64,000 nt of DNA from Euphorbia lathyris (taxonomy: Eukaryota; Streptophyta; Magnoliopsida; Malpighiales; Euphorbiaceae), in NCBI RefSeq assembly GCF_963576675.1, contig NC_088919.1, forward strand, positions 47,328,501 to 47,392,500, in the 5' to 3' direction. Positions 11,318-21,797 of this stretch are shown piece by piece (position 1 is the first letter of the stretch; the number at the start of each line of letters is the position of its first letter). The notes beneath the pieces are model-generated. The model was not told the origin of the DNA, ran no database searches, and saw nothing but the letters and a program-made list of their open reading frames with translations. Position numbers and translations under genes: made by a program.

Positions 11318-12605
11318 CTATTCATCTTTAGGTACCCAATTCTTTTTAGGTCCACGTTGGTTAGTGTGAACAGGTGAAGCATCATATTTTATTTTGTGAC
11401 GACATACATTTATGGTGTGACCATCTTTACCAAAATTGTCACAAGAAACTACCCTTTGAGGGTATTTCCTCTTTTGGTCAGCACGATGGTGCTGAGCATA
11501 CCAACACACATTTATAGTGTGTCCTCTCTTTCCACAACAGTCACACTGTCTATTCTGCTGAGTGTACTGTCTATGCTGACCCGTACCTTGATACTCAGCA
11601 TTTGGATAGAACCTTTTCTTAGCCGATGTACTCAGCTGGTTCTGTATAGATGTGATGTCCTTTCTCAGCTTCTTAGAGTCTGATTGGACTTCCGAGACAA
11701 ACCGATGCATGATTTTTAGATTTTCATCTTGCCTGGTATTGTCTTGAAGCAGATGTCGGAGGTCACTCAGTTTGACCTCTTCAATCTCATCACATTTCCT
11801 GCTAAGTGCTCGTATTTTCTTATTACACTTTTTGGTCAGTGTATAGAGATCACTCAGGGCATTAACCATTTCATTTCTGAGCAAAAGAAGAGATGCTACC
11901 TCATTGGAGTGTTCCTCTTGGTCAGATCCATCTGAGAGGTCAGCTTGCTCAGATCGGCAGTGGTCAGCAGATTCGTCAGCCATGAAACATATGTTTGCTG
12001 ACTCAGTGGCATCAGCTTCTGATGAGGTTGACTCATCACTATCACTCCATGTTGCCACCATTTCTATCTGTTGCCTTTCTTTTCTTTCTTCAGAGTGGGA
12101 CAACTTGATTTAATGTGCCCAGTTTGATGGCATTCAAAGCAAGTGACAGGTTTCGAGCTGTCCTTCTTGTATCTGCTGTCGTTGGACTCAGCTTTGTATT
12201 TATCGCTTCTTTTGAATGGCCTTTTGCTGTTCTTGTCATTCTTCCTGAACAGCTTCTTCATCTTTCTTATGAACATGGCCATCTCCTCATCATCTGATGA
12301 GTCAGCTTCTGTCGAGTCAGCTTTCATGACAAGAGATTTTTGCTTCTTGTCCTCAGACTTTTCTTTAGCCTCAAAATTCTTCATGGAGATCTCGTGGGTC
12401 AGCAGAGATCCTATGAGCTCATCATATTTGTATGTGGTCAGGTCCTGAGCTTCTTCCACAGCTGTCTTCTTAGCTTGCCAGCTCTTGGAGAGGCTTCTCA
12501 AGATTTTCTTCACCTGTTCTTCTTCTGTGAAGTTCTTGCCGAGTCTCTTAAGCTCATTTATGATGTTGGTGAACCTTGAGTTCATCTCCGAGATGTCTTC
12601 AATGA
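10655..12605 (-). mobile_element. Sirevirus-type Ty1/copia fragment, truncated at both ends
   Basis: About 1.95 kb is collinear with 27540-29470 of the complete Sirevirus. It runs from the middle of gag to the start of the integrase core. Homology stops abruptly on both sides with no LTR, PBS or target duplication, so this is a deletion or rearrangement relic and not a simple insertion. It belongs to the same family as the complete Sirevirus but is clearly diverged. Confidence 0.85.
11318..12605 (-). pseudogene. gag: Sirevirus gag fragment
   Basis: The frame at 12064-12585 holds the NELKRLGK...EEEQVKKILRSL capsid region and one CCHC knuckle (CFECHQTGHIKSSC). A frameshift near 12070-12100 moves into the frame at 11318-12103, which has an acidic stretch, a coiled-coil-like segment and two more CCHC-like motifs (CDCCGKRGHTINVC and a second where the motif is CDNFGKDGHTINVC, its second cysteine replaced by phenylalanine). 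It ends KNWVPKDE then TAG at 11318-11320. The N-terminal half of gag is missing. Confidence 0.8.
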
Positions 12606-13124
12606 CTCGTCATTCTCGTTCCAATGCTAATTTCTTTAGTGATGTTGTTGCTCCTAGTTTTTTAGATGGTCCTCTTTGTATGGACAATATTTCTATTTCT
12701 TAATAATAGTTTTTTTTCTCCAAAAAAGAAAAGAAAAACAATTATCCAATACAAAAACGATATCTTACATTAAGATATATATCTTAAACTAATGTAACCA
12801 TTTTAAAATATTAAAATAATATAACAAATATATCAATATAAATCAAAATTAGGGGCCGTGAGGGTGTAAAACTACCACTATTCAGTGGTAGAGCCGACAG
12901 CTGGGAGGCTAGAACCTCTCAAGTTCTAGGCTAGAATCAACACTAACCCTACAAACAATGTCGGAGTCAACTTTAAAAGCTAGGAATAATTTTCCAGAGT
13001 CCATCATGCTATAGCTTGGGAAACTTTTTTTTTTGGCATCCAATACCGTAAAATTTCATCGTTGTTTTGGTGTGTTAGACAGCTAAAAAATTAAAAGTTC
13101 CCATTATAAAAGAAGTAAATTTTA
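12606..13124. other. Spacer, no gene seen
   Basis: AT-rich sequence. It includes a small perfect hairpin (accact...agtggt) near 12873-12888 and a repeated 'agaacctctcaagttcta' palindrome-like stretch near 12912. Nothing here supports a gene. Confidence 0.4.
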
Positions 13125-14848
13125 CTCCCTCTGTTCCACAATATATTGTTGGTCCCGTGTAATGTAATAGGATTAATTCCAAGGGGGGGTTAGGAACTAA
13201 TGTAATTTTTTCGCTTAATTATGCTGACTTAACTTAATTCTTTAAATAACTTTACTTAGTTTCAAGTCAGCAAGGCTTAGCGTGATATAAGACAGCTTTA
13301 GTCAGGGGCTGACTAGAACTATTTTACTTGTGAGTTGGGAAATAACACTTAGGTCAGCTTCCAACTCAGCACTCTAATTACTCAGCGTCGGCTTTTACAG
13401 ATTATATACTGAGTAGTTTAAGCAAGCAACACATACATGTATATATCAAGAGAAGGGTTAGAGATTACTCAGCAGACTTATCCTGGTTCGGCCTCACCGC
13501 CTACGTCCAGTCCCCAGAATCCTTCCAGGCTTTTTCAATCCACTACTGAGCTCTTTAAAGGTAGAGCACAAACCGTTTACAAAGCAATTGAGTATGCAAG
13601 AGTACCGTCCTCTATTCATCTACTCAATCCTACTGAGCGCTATAATCGAACACTCAGATTTTCTCTACCGCTGAGTACTAAAACCGAGTACTCAGCTTCA
13701 CTCTCTCAACCTTTACAATTGATATAAGATTGTTCTCTCTAAACGAAGAACACTTTAGATGAATACAAATTCACTCAAGACTTTTACACAATGATTGGAA
13801 TGGGGTGTAAGAACTTGCTTTTTCTAATCAGACAGCTTCTCTTTTGGATCTTTTAACTTAGTGAAGATCTTGCTTGTCTTTTATCTTTTTGTAATTCGGC
13901 AAAAGATCCAAGTGATGAACTTGTCCTTTATAGCAATTTTTGAAGCTCTAATGATTTGAATTCGGACATATCCGTTGAATTCAAACGGTCTTCTTTCGTC
14001 ATTCATTGGTCAGCATTCAGAATCGCAGGCCAATCCTGTCGTCTGAATTTAGCAGGCGTCAGGCTTGCCAGTTTCTTCTTCTAGCGTCAGGCTTCGTCTT
14101 CTAGCGCCAGGTTTGTCTTCTTGCCAAACGCCAGTTGATCCATGCGTCTCGAAAAGGTCTCTTGGTGTAATTCCGAGGCTTCTGAATTTGTGCAGACCTT
14201 TGTCGGGCCTTGTCTTTTAGTCAACAGATCATTGGTGCTGTCCTGACGAACACTCAGCTTGATTGTTTGGCTTTGCCTATAAAATTTCCATTGACGGGGC
14301 TGAGTTACGTTCTACTCAGCTTCTTCGGTCGGCTTCGCCTTCAAGCATTATTCTGTAGAAGACTTTTCTCTTATGATGCTAAGTTACATTCTACTCAGCT
14401 TCTGCTGTGTATCTTTGCTCATGCTGACTTCATTCTGTCTTTCTTATTGAACACTTAGTTCCTGTTCTCATTAGTTAATATACCCAACATTGAACAAACA
14501 CATTAGTATAATTAAATCAAAGAACTTAAATTTAATTGCCTTAATCATGGGATTAACTTAAATAATTTTGTCAAATCAAAATCATGTGGAAAAATGTTTC
14601 AACATATATGTCTTTTAAAGTTAATGCACACTAATTAAAAAATGCAATTAATTTTAAATAAAAGACTTTGTTACCCTTGTATTAATTGCATCCACTAGTA
14701 ACTTTATCTATTTCCAATGCAAAAAGTCAACTTAAATAGGGGTATATTTGGTAAAAATAAATTAATATGCATAGATTGAAGCAAATATCATGTATTGTGG
14801 AATTAAAAAAAATTCTTTAGAAAGACATCTATTATGGAACGGAGGGAA
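13125..14848. mobile_element. Stowaway-like MITE interrupted by a solo LTR
   Basis: The left end reads CTCCCTCTGTTCCACAATAT and the right end is its near-complement (ATTATGGAACGGAGGGA), with TA on each side. Removing the inserted solo LTR and one target duplication leaves about 261 bp, the usual size for this Tc1/mariner-derived MITE class. It has no coding capacity. Confidence 0.8.
13147..14604 (-). repeat. Solo Sirevirus LTR (1458 bp)
   Basis: It begins TGTTGGTCCC and ends TTTCAACA, like the LTRs of the complete Sirevirus, and is flanked by a perfect 5-bp duplication TATAT (13142-13146 and 14605-14609). It aligns along its length with 20008-21345 but with many substitutions and indels, so it is an older or different subfamily member. 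Solo LTRs arise by recombination between the two LTRs of one element. Strand is assigned by likeness to the minus-strand element. Confidence 0.88.
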
Positions 14849-14915
14849 TAATATTTTTATAAGTTTAACGCTAATTTATTAAAAATTACAAATATTTTTA
14901 TCTTTTCATTTATAG

Positions 14916-15424
14916 TTGATGACTCGTGGAGAATTTCCGAGGAACTTCCGTCTCTGTGGGGGCGTCGTTGGGTTCGACGGGGGGAAGCTCCGATGCCAAA
15001 GTCAGTATGGAAGAATAAGAGAGCAAACTGAATTGACAAAGAGTAAGTGAATGTGTACCTTGATAGCCTGAGACATAGGCTATATATAGTCATGAAGCCG
15101 TAACTTTCAGTAACTAGAAAGTCTCCATTAATGTTCCATTAATGGCGGTTACTGGTTTCCTTTAAGTTGGCTGTAAGCTAATTGATAGCTCATTAATGGT
15201 CTTTATGGCCGGATCGGCGCAGCCGTTCTAATGGCGGATTGAGTGTTTATGGAGATTCGCCTCACAGGTTCGCTCGCGGGTCTCTTTTGGTGAGACCTTG
15301 GTGATCCGCCCGTCAGATCTCTTTGTTTCAATACGCCGCGGTATTCCAGTATCAGTTGATCAACACGTGGCGTTCTTAGGCGAATATCTCTTTTGATCCT
15401 TGGGATAATATCACAATGTTATCA
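14916..15424 (+). repeat. Probable solo LTR of a Tat-like element (509 bp)
   Basis: It begins TGATGACTCG and ends ATGTTATCA, nearly the termini of the Tat LTRs read on their coding strand (TGATGACCCG ... AGTTATCA), and is 509 bp against 511. It is more GC-rich than its surroundings and has a TATA-like CTATATATAG at about 15080. Flanks ATAGT and AAAGT differ by one base, a possible decayed target duplication. The interior is not obviously alignable to the Tat LTRs by eye, so it is a relative at best. Confidence 0.55.
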
Positions 15425-15589
15425 AAAGTTATAAATTTCTTATACTTTTCATAAATTAGAATTTAATTCCAAATTTAAGTCTCAAAATAAAAAATTAGTT
15501 AATAGGGTTAAAAAGATAAAAAGTGTATTGAAAGTAATTCATATGAGTTTCATAATATCTCAATCATTAAGATTATCCGACACAAAAAT

Positions 15590-15934
15590 GATATCAGTTA
15601 AAGCCGAAGCAAGCAAAAAATCGAGATTGCAATATCAGAAAATGCAGCAGCAGATGAGCATGTCTCGTAATTCAAAGCAAAATTCAACAAGTCATCCAGC
15701 AATTCCATCACACACCGTCAATTTTCATACAAAATTTACATCGATGATCTTTATTTTCTTTCTGAGCCATGAACCAGCAGAAATCATGTGTGAAAATGAT
15801 GTGGAAGCCGCAAAGAACACGATTTCAGCTTCAACAAAATCAGTACTGATGGGTAAAAAAAAATAATAATAAAAGACTTATTTTATGTGAAAAATTCATT
15901 TTCAAATCTTTTACATATAAAATAGGGGGGCAAT
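15590..15934 (+). repeat. 3' internal tail of a second copy of element G, including its PPT
   Basis: This stretch matches 35145-35487, the untranslated region just upstream of the 3' LTR of element G, and ends with the same polypurine tract (AAAATAGGGGGGCAAT). Internal sequence upstream of a 5' LTR is not expected for a simple insertion. It implies an LTR-sharing tandem arrangement that lost its left part. Homology stops sharply near 15590. A 112-codon frame here contains no known domain. Confidence 0.75.
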
Positions 15935-18068
15935 TGTTGGGGGCTAATTAAATTTTTTGTGTTTTAGCATAGGTTATAATTTTTACTCTATAGTTATTTT
16001 ATTTTAATTAAATTCATTTTACAATAAAATAAAAATGTGATAAAAAAAAATAATAATATCAACAGATTATTATAAAAAGAAAACATAAATAAAAAGAAAA
16101 GAAAAAGAAATAATAAAAATCAGGGGCAAATTTGCACCATTTTTCTGTAACCCGTCCAGCAACTTCGACAACGAAAACGGACCCCGAAACAGCAAGATAT
16201 CAGAAGTTATTATTTTTTTCAGAAAGTTCGGGATGTTAGCTTTCCGGAATGTAAAAAAGGAGCAAAACGGAGCTAAAACGAAGCCGGTAGAATTTTTCAA
16301 AGAGAAGCAGTGCTGAAAAACGGGTTTGAACATGTCTACCTATTTGAGGAACGTGTTTCACGGCATTACCTCCATTTTTCCAACTCCCAACTCAGCCATT
16401 TTCATTCTTCAACTTATGGGAAGGTAATGGGATCATGGGTGAGAAGTTTAAGGGCCACTAACATGGGATTTGTTACTCAAAATCCTTTTAGCTCAACTCT
16501 TTCATTCCAATGCCCACTCAAAATCAATCAAAAAACACAGAACAACTCAATTTGTCTCTCAAATTCTCTGCCAAATTCGGCCTCTTTATCGATCCTTAGA
16601 TTCGTAGAAATCGTTCTTTAGCATCTAATTAGTCTAAACAAGGTCTCAATTCCTAGAATTAGTTCTTTAATCTTCAGTTCCTCAGAAAAGCTTTCAATTT
16701 TCAGAAACTTCAAATCCGAAATTCTCTTAGTTTAATCAACCAATTCTCAAATCGTTTTTTGCAATCTCTTAGTTAAGTCAGTAAAATCATTACCCAATCC
16801 TCGGTTCAAGCTTTCTTAGTCTAAATCAAATTTCGTCATTGTTAAGTTCTTCAAAGCTTCAAGCATATTCCGTGAAACCAAGACCACCGAAACCCCATTT
16901 TCGAGGCATTCTTAGTTTACACACCTATTCCAAATCATATTTGGAAACTTTTTATTGATCTCAATCAATTAAAAGGACCCAGAAACAAGCTTTTGGGTTT
17001 TTCATCATTGAAAAATTCATCAAACAACTTTTCTGGTGAGCCGTTTTCCAAATTTTATTTAGAGTTCGTTAGCTGATCATTTTAGCCCAAATTAATTTTA
17101 ATCTCTTTATTGACATCAATTCTAGAACTCTCAATTTTTATTTCGTAAAAAACAACATCCTACAGCCTTCTAAATCGCACCTAAAGTACCCTCCACGAAA
17201 CAGAATCAAGCTTTTGGTTTTTCAACCATCAAACAATTATTCTGTCGTCCAATTTTCAATAATTTATTCCGACTCATTTACTCGACCTTTTTCTAAAATT
17301 CCAATTCTAAACCATTCCTTCGCACACTAACTTTAAATACTAGTCTTTGTTTTGCTATAATCCGACCTCTACAGCTCCCGTAATCGCGCCCGAAAGTCCC
17401 ATAAAAGCATCAATTTAGTCGCATTTTGCTGTTGACTTGGTGGTAAATTTCTGCTCAAGTCTCTGAACTCTCCGAATTGCTTCGAATTCGCCCAGCATTA
17501 CCCGGACAACGCAACAGCCCCCGAGCCGATTTTATGGAGGTCCAATCCTCAATTTCACGCATCCCAACGACATCAAAGGGATCGGTTAATTTTATTTTAT
17601 CCCGTACATATTCGTTTTTGTGACTTATTTACATTTCTAGCTTTAAAGTTATTGTTTTTAAGTTGTAATTTTCATGCTTTATTATTATTTGTAATACAAA
17701 AATATTGAAAAATATTCACAAAATCAATAAAAATATAAAAGAAAATTAAAAAATTTATATCTTTGTGTTGTTTTATTGCCTTTATTTTTAGTACTTATCT
17801 TAAAAAAATGTTTTTCCGACCGACCTGTCAAGTAACGTCGGGACCCAAGACCGTTGTTTTTATTTTCAGTCCTTGTAACGGTCGCCAATCGTTTTTTGTT
17901 TAGAATTAAAGTAATTTAGGCGCATTTTATTTATTTACTTCATTCAATTACCATTTTACCCTTTGAGAACTAGCTTCTCTGGCACGCTCGTATTTTTTTT
18001 ACCATTTTTTATCCCCGCAAACGCGTATCAAGGTTGAAAATTGAGATATTTCGAAAATATCGCCAATA
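15935..18068 (+). repeat. 5' LTR of element G (2134 bp)
   Basis: It starts TGTTGGGGGC after the polypurine tract and ends CGCCAATA, where the 3' LTR has CGCCAACA, so the terminal CA is mutated. Compared with the 3' LTR it lacks the TATA box: near 16487 it reads CCTTTTAGCTC where the 3' LTR has CCTATAAAAAGAGCTC. Scattered substitutions along the pair indicate an insertion older than the nested Sirevirus. Confidence 0.88.
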
Positions 18069-18523
18069 ATTTTTGGCACGCCCAGTGGGACCTAAAAACA
18101 TTTTTTTTATTAGTACCAAAACTACGGTTTCTTAAGCTTTGCCAAAAATTTTAAAAACATTTTTTTTGTGTCACACTCATTTTTCGCCCCACTTCACTAT
18201 CACCAAAATTTGTTAGCTAACGCCAACAATTTTTGGCACGCCCAGTGAGACCTAAAAACATTTTTTTTATTAGTACCAAAACTAGGATCTCTTAAGCTTT
18301 GCCAAAAATTTTAAAAACTTTTTTTTTCTCATAACAATTTTTATTTGTGTTGCACTCATTTTTTCGCCCCACTTCACTATCACCAAAATTTGTTTTCTAA
18401 CGCCAATAATTTTTGGCACGCCCAGTGGGACCTAAAAACGTTTTTTTTATTATTAGTACCAAAACTACGGTTTCTTAAGTTTTACCAAAATTTTAATAAC
18501 TTTTTGTGACTACCGATTTTATT
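18068..18523 (+). repeat. Triplicated PBS-region repeat in the leader of element G
   Basis: The phrase AATTTTTGGCACGCCCAGTG starts at 18068, 18228 and 18408, giving periods of 160 and 180 bp, and each copy is preceded by CGCCAAY, the sequence of the LTR end. The LTR/primer-site junction has therefore been copied three times. The tRNA matching TGGCACGCCCAGTGGGACC was not identified with confidence. Confidence 0.75.
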
Positions 18524-19778
18524 GGATAAATTTCATTAATGGTGTACAACATTTGCCCTATTTCACACTTTGGTGTACAACCTTCAATTTGTCTCACTAA
18601 TATGTACGAACTTATAGGTGACCTCCCACTTTGGTGTATAGCAGGTAAAAATGACCGGTCAACGCAAAGTCAATGCGCCACGTCAGCGGTTTGACCGGTC
18701 AAAAAGTCAAAATTTGGCCCCTAAAATAAAATTACTACTATACCCTCTCCTTCCTCCTTCCCTCTTTCCCTTTCCCTTTCCCTTTCCCTTTCTCTCTCTC
18801 TCTCCCTTATTTCTTTTCATTTAACATCTTCATTTAATCTCTTCATTAAATCATAATTACTAAAAATTTATACAAAATAAAACAATTACTAAAATTGAAA
18901 AATACAATTTCAATAATGAATCCTTGTGAGCTTTTAAAGTAATTTAGAGGATGCCCATATATAGTTCGGACATAATGCTTTGTCTCGTTCCAGGTTGTTA
19001 AATTGTTAGCTTGGTACTGTTGATTTTAATTGAGTGGAGTAATACCAAACATGATACAGTTAGAGATGAGATATAAATTTTCTTATTTGAACTGTTATTT
19101 TCATGGAATGCTTGAAGCTGATTTCTCACGAGAGGTTTTCATTTGCAAAGATGTGGCTTCTGGCGGCCCAACTTAAAATAAGGCAGTTGAACCTCCATGG
19201 TGCTAGGCAAATAGCTATGCTTCAAACTCAAAATTGGAGAAGATGCGCTCAAAGATCTTGATGGAGCTAGTGCCAGGGTCTGCTCAATGCAATCATTTTG
19301 AAATAATGTCAATTCCAACACAGTAACACGTTTACTAACTAAGTGTTCATTGCTATAATTGTATTTTTCAATTCCAAACCCAAATGCTCATTATTATAAT
19401 TGTTTTTTTCATTTTAATAATTGTTTTTTTTTATCTTAATTTCAATCCAATTTTTAGTAATTGTGATTGAATGAAGAGAAAAAAGAGAGAGAGAGAGAGG
19501 AGTTAGAGAGAGAGGAAGGGAGAGGGAGAGAGAAAGGGGGGAAGGAGAAAGGAGAGGGTATAATAGTAATTTTATTTTAGGTGGTCAAATTTTGACTTTT
19601 TGACCGGTCAAACCGTTGATGTGGCGTGTTGACTTTGCGTTGACCGGTCATTTTTACCTGCTATACACCAAAGTGAGAGGTCACCTATAAGTTCGTACAT
19701 ATTAGTGAGACAAATTGAAGGTTGTACACCAAAGTGTGAAATGGGGTAAAGGTTGTACACCATTAACGAAATTTACCC
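18524..19778. mobile_element. Non-autonomous Mutator-like element with long TIRs
   Basis: The ends are inverted repeats of roughly 250 bp (shared strings include ggtgtacaac, gaccggtcaa and tatagcaggt, read on opposite strands). The element is flanked by a perfect 9-bp duplication GATTTTATT at 18515-18523 and 19779-19787, the hallmark of Mutator-like transposition. The middle (about 18940-19330) is unlike the TIRs and could be captured host DNA. The only frame there is a 60-codon minus-strand frame at 19139-19321 with no recognised domain. It sits in the gag leader of element G. Confidence 0.88.
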
Positions 19779-20007
19779 GATTTTATTTACTAAGTGTTTT
19801 TTTGTTTTTTGTATGGTATTTTTCCTTTGATATTCTGTTTTGGCAATTTATTTCCAAACTTTGCTAATATCATTTGTTGTTTAAGATGCCACCAAGGAAA
19901 AATACAGGTCGAGAACTACCCATTCCGGAGTCTGATGAAAATCAGAATAGGGGTCAAGATGAAAACGTTGACGCAAATGCACCCGAGGGTTATGTTGCCG
20001 AGACCGT

Positions 20008-21345
20008 TGTTGGTCCCTTATAAGGTTGCAAATATAGTTCCAAGGGGGGGTTAGGAACTATTTTAACCTTTTCGAATGATTAGGGCAAATTTCTTTTTCT
20101 TAAGAAAAGATTATATGACAGCGGCGCTGATCAATCGACAAGACACTGGCTTAGTCAGTTTCGTTGCTTAGGTCAGGAAGTAGCACTTAGAGTCTATTCC
20201 TGAACTAATTCGTCGGCAGCGCACAACTCAGCTTGACCTCTTTTACTTGGTCAGTTTTAGTTTGTTTTAAGCAAGCAATATAAATAAGGAGTTAAGGTTT
20301 AGAAATACTTCACTCAGCAGATTTATCCAGGTTCGGCTTCTTCTAAGCCTACGTCCTGTCCCCGGAACACTTCCGAGATTTCAAATCCTCTACTGAGCTC
20401 TTTGAAGGTAGAGCCTCAAACCTTTTACAATATCAGCAATTGAGTATGACAAGAGTACCTTCCTCTATACTTCTACTCAATCCTAATCTCTCCGCTGAGT
20501 ACTTAAAACCGAGTACTCAGCCTCTCCTTTCTATTCCTAGAAATGATTAAGATTTGTCCTAAACAACAATTGCTAGAACACCTTAGATGATTGAGGATCA
20601 ATCACTTTAGACTTTTACACAAATGAATAAGCTTGTAGTGTAAGAATTTGCTTTGCTTTTGATGGAGAACTTTTGTACACGTTTGGTCAGCGTAACGGCT
20701 TTTTGCTCAAAGTTCTCTCTTCGAATGTGGATTCTGAATGCTCTATTTATAGAGAGCTGTGAGAGCTTCTGGTTATTTCGAATTTCGAAATAACCGTTAG
20801 AGGGAAAACGGCTACAGGTCATTTTCACTCAGTCTGTCAGCAGTTCTCTTAGCCAATCAGATTCCAGCATCTTCTGTTCTTCGGTCAGTGTGGCAGTATG
20901 TTCCTCCAAATTGGGTAATGTCAAACAGATAGCTTCCTGCGTCTTCTGTTCTTTACTAACAGAGGAAATACTTGGTCTGGAAGTTGCTTTGTAGTCAGCG
21001 GCTGTCTTGTACGTTTTGTCGAGACAGCTCAGCAGCTTCATACCGAAGTTTTCTACGTGGATCTTCTCGATCCTTCTTTGCTCAGCATGCGTTTCATTAC
21101 TTCAACGGCAGCGTTTTGGAGATACGCGGGCTGAGTGATCTTGGGCTTGTTTGACTTGGGCCTTGACTTCCATATAGGGCTTGTGCCTTATGATCTTTAT
21201 GTCTTATAACAATTATAAACTCAACATTGAACAAACACATTAGTAACAATAAATCAAAGCATTTAAACTTAGTGTGTTTATAGAATATTTAATTTCACTT
21301 AATTAATTTTGTCAAATCAAAATCCTGTGGAAAGGTGTTTCAACA
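20008..21345 (-). repeat. 3' LTR of the Sirevirus (1338 bp)
   Basis: It runs TGTTGGTCCC to TTTCAACA on the plus strand. It lacks the 16-bp stretch 'caactagtgactaggt' present in the other LTR at about 30155-30170. It is dense in the word TCAGC/GCTGA. Confidence 0.95.
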
Positions 21346-21360
21346 AACTCCCCCATTTTG
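21346..21360 (-). other. Polypurine tract of the Sirevirus
   Basis: The minus strand reads CAAAATGGGGGAGTT directly before the 3' LTR, the primer for plus-strand cDNA. Confidence 0.85.
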
Positions 21361-21797
21361 ATGTTGGCAAAACTAATCAGCAAGGAACTCAGCGTTGAGC
21401 TCCCCAATGATAGTTGACCTTTTTGATTAAGTGAACTCCCCCGTCAGGGCTGAGCTACTGACTTAGTTTATTCTAAACATTCTAAGGTTTAATTGAATAA
21501 GTCTAAGGTCAGTTTTCAGATATAGGTCAGCTTATGGGACATATTCTATTTTACTCAGTATTCAGCGGAAGTAATGTATAGTGACAGAGCGCTGAGTAAT
21601 TTATTTGTTCAATGGTTTATATTTGACAAGTTCAAACATTTATACGCAGCATGCATTCAGATAATACTTGGCATTTGAAGGATGAATAACAGAAGTTATG
21701 ATAGAGAGATGCAAGTATTATATTAAATAACATAGAATAGTCAGCATACATAAGAAGAAGGAAATAATTAAGTATAGACTAAGTTTCAATGGACTAT

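Noticed and set aside
15528..15866. 112-codon frame shared with 35180-35422
   Set aside because: It lies in the untranslated tail of element G, is low-complexity, and its twin copy begins differently.
19139..19321. 60-codon minus-strand frame inside the Mutator-like element as a gene
   Set aside because: No domain and no supporting splice or start context; mentioned only as possible captured DNA.
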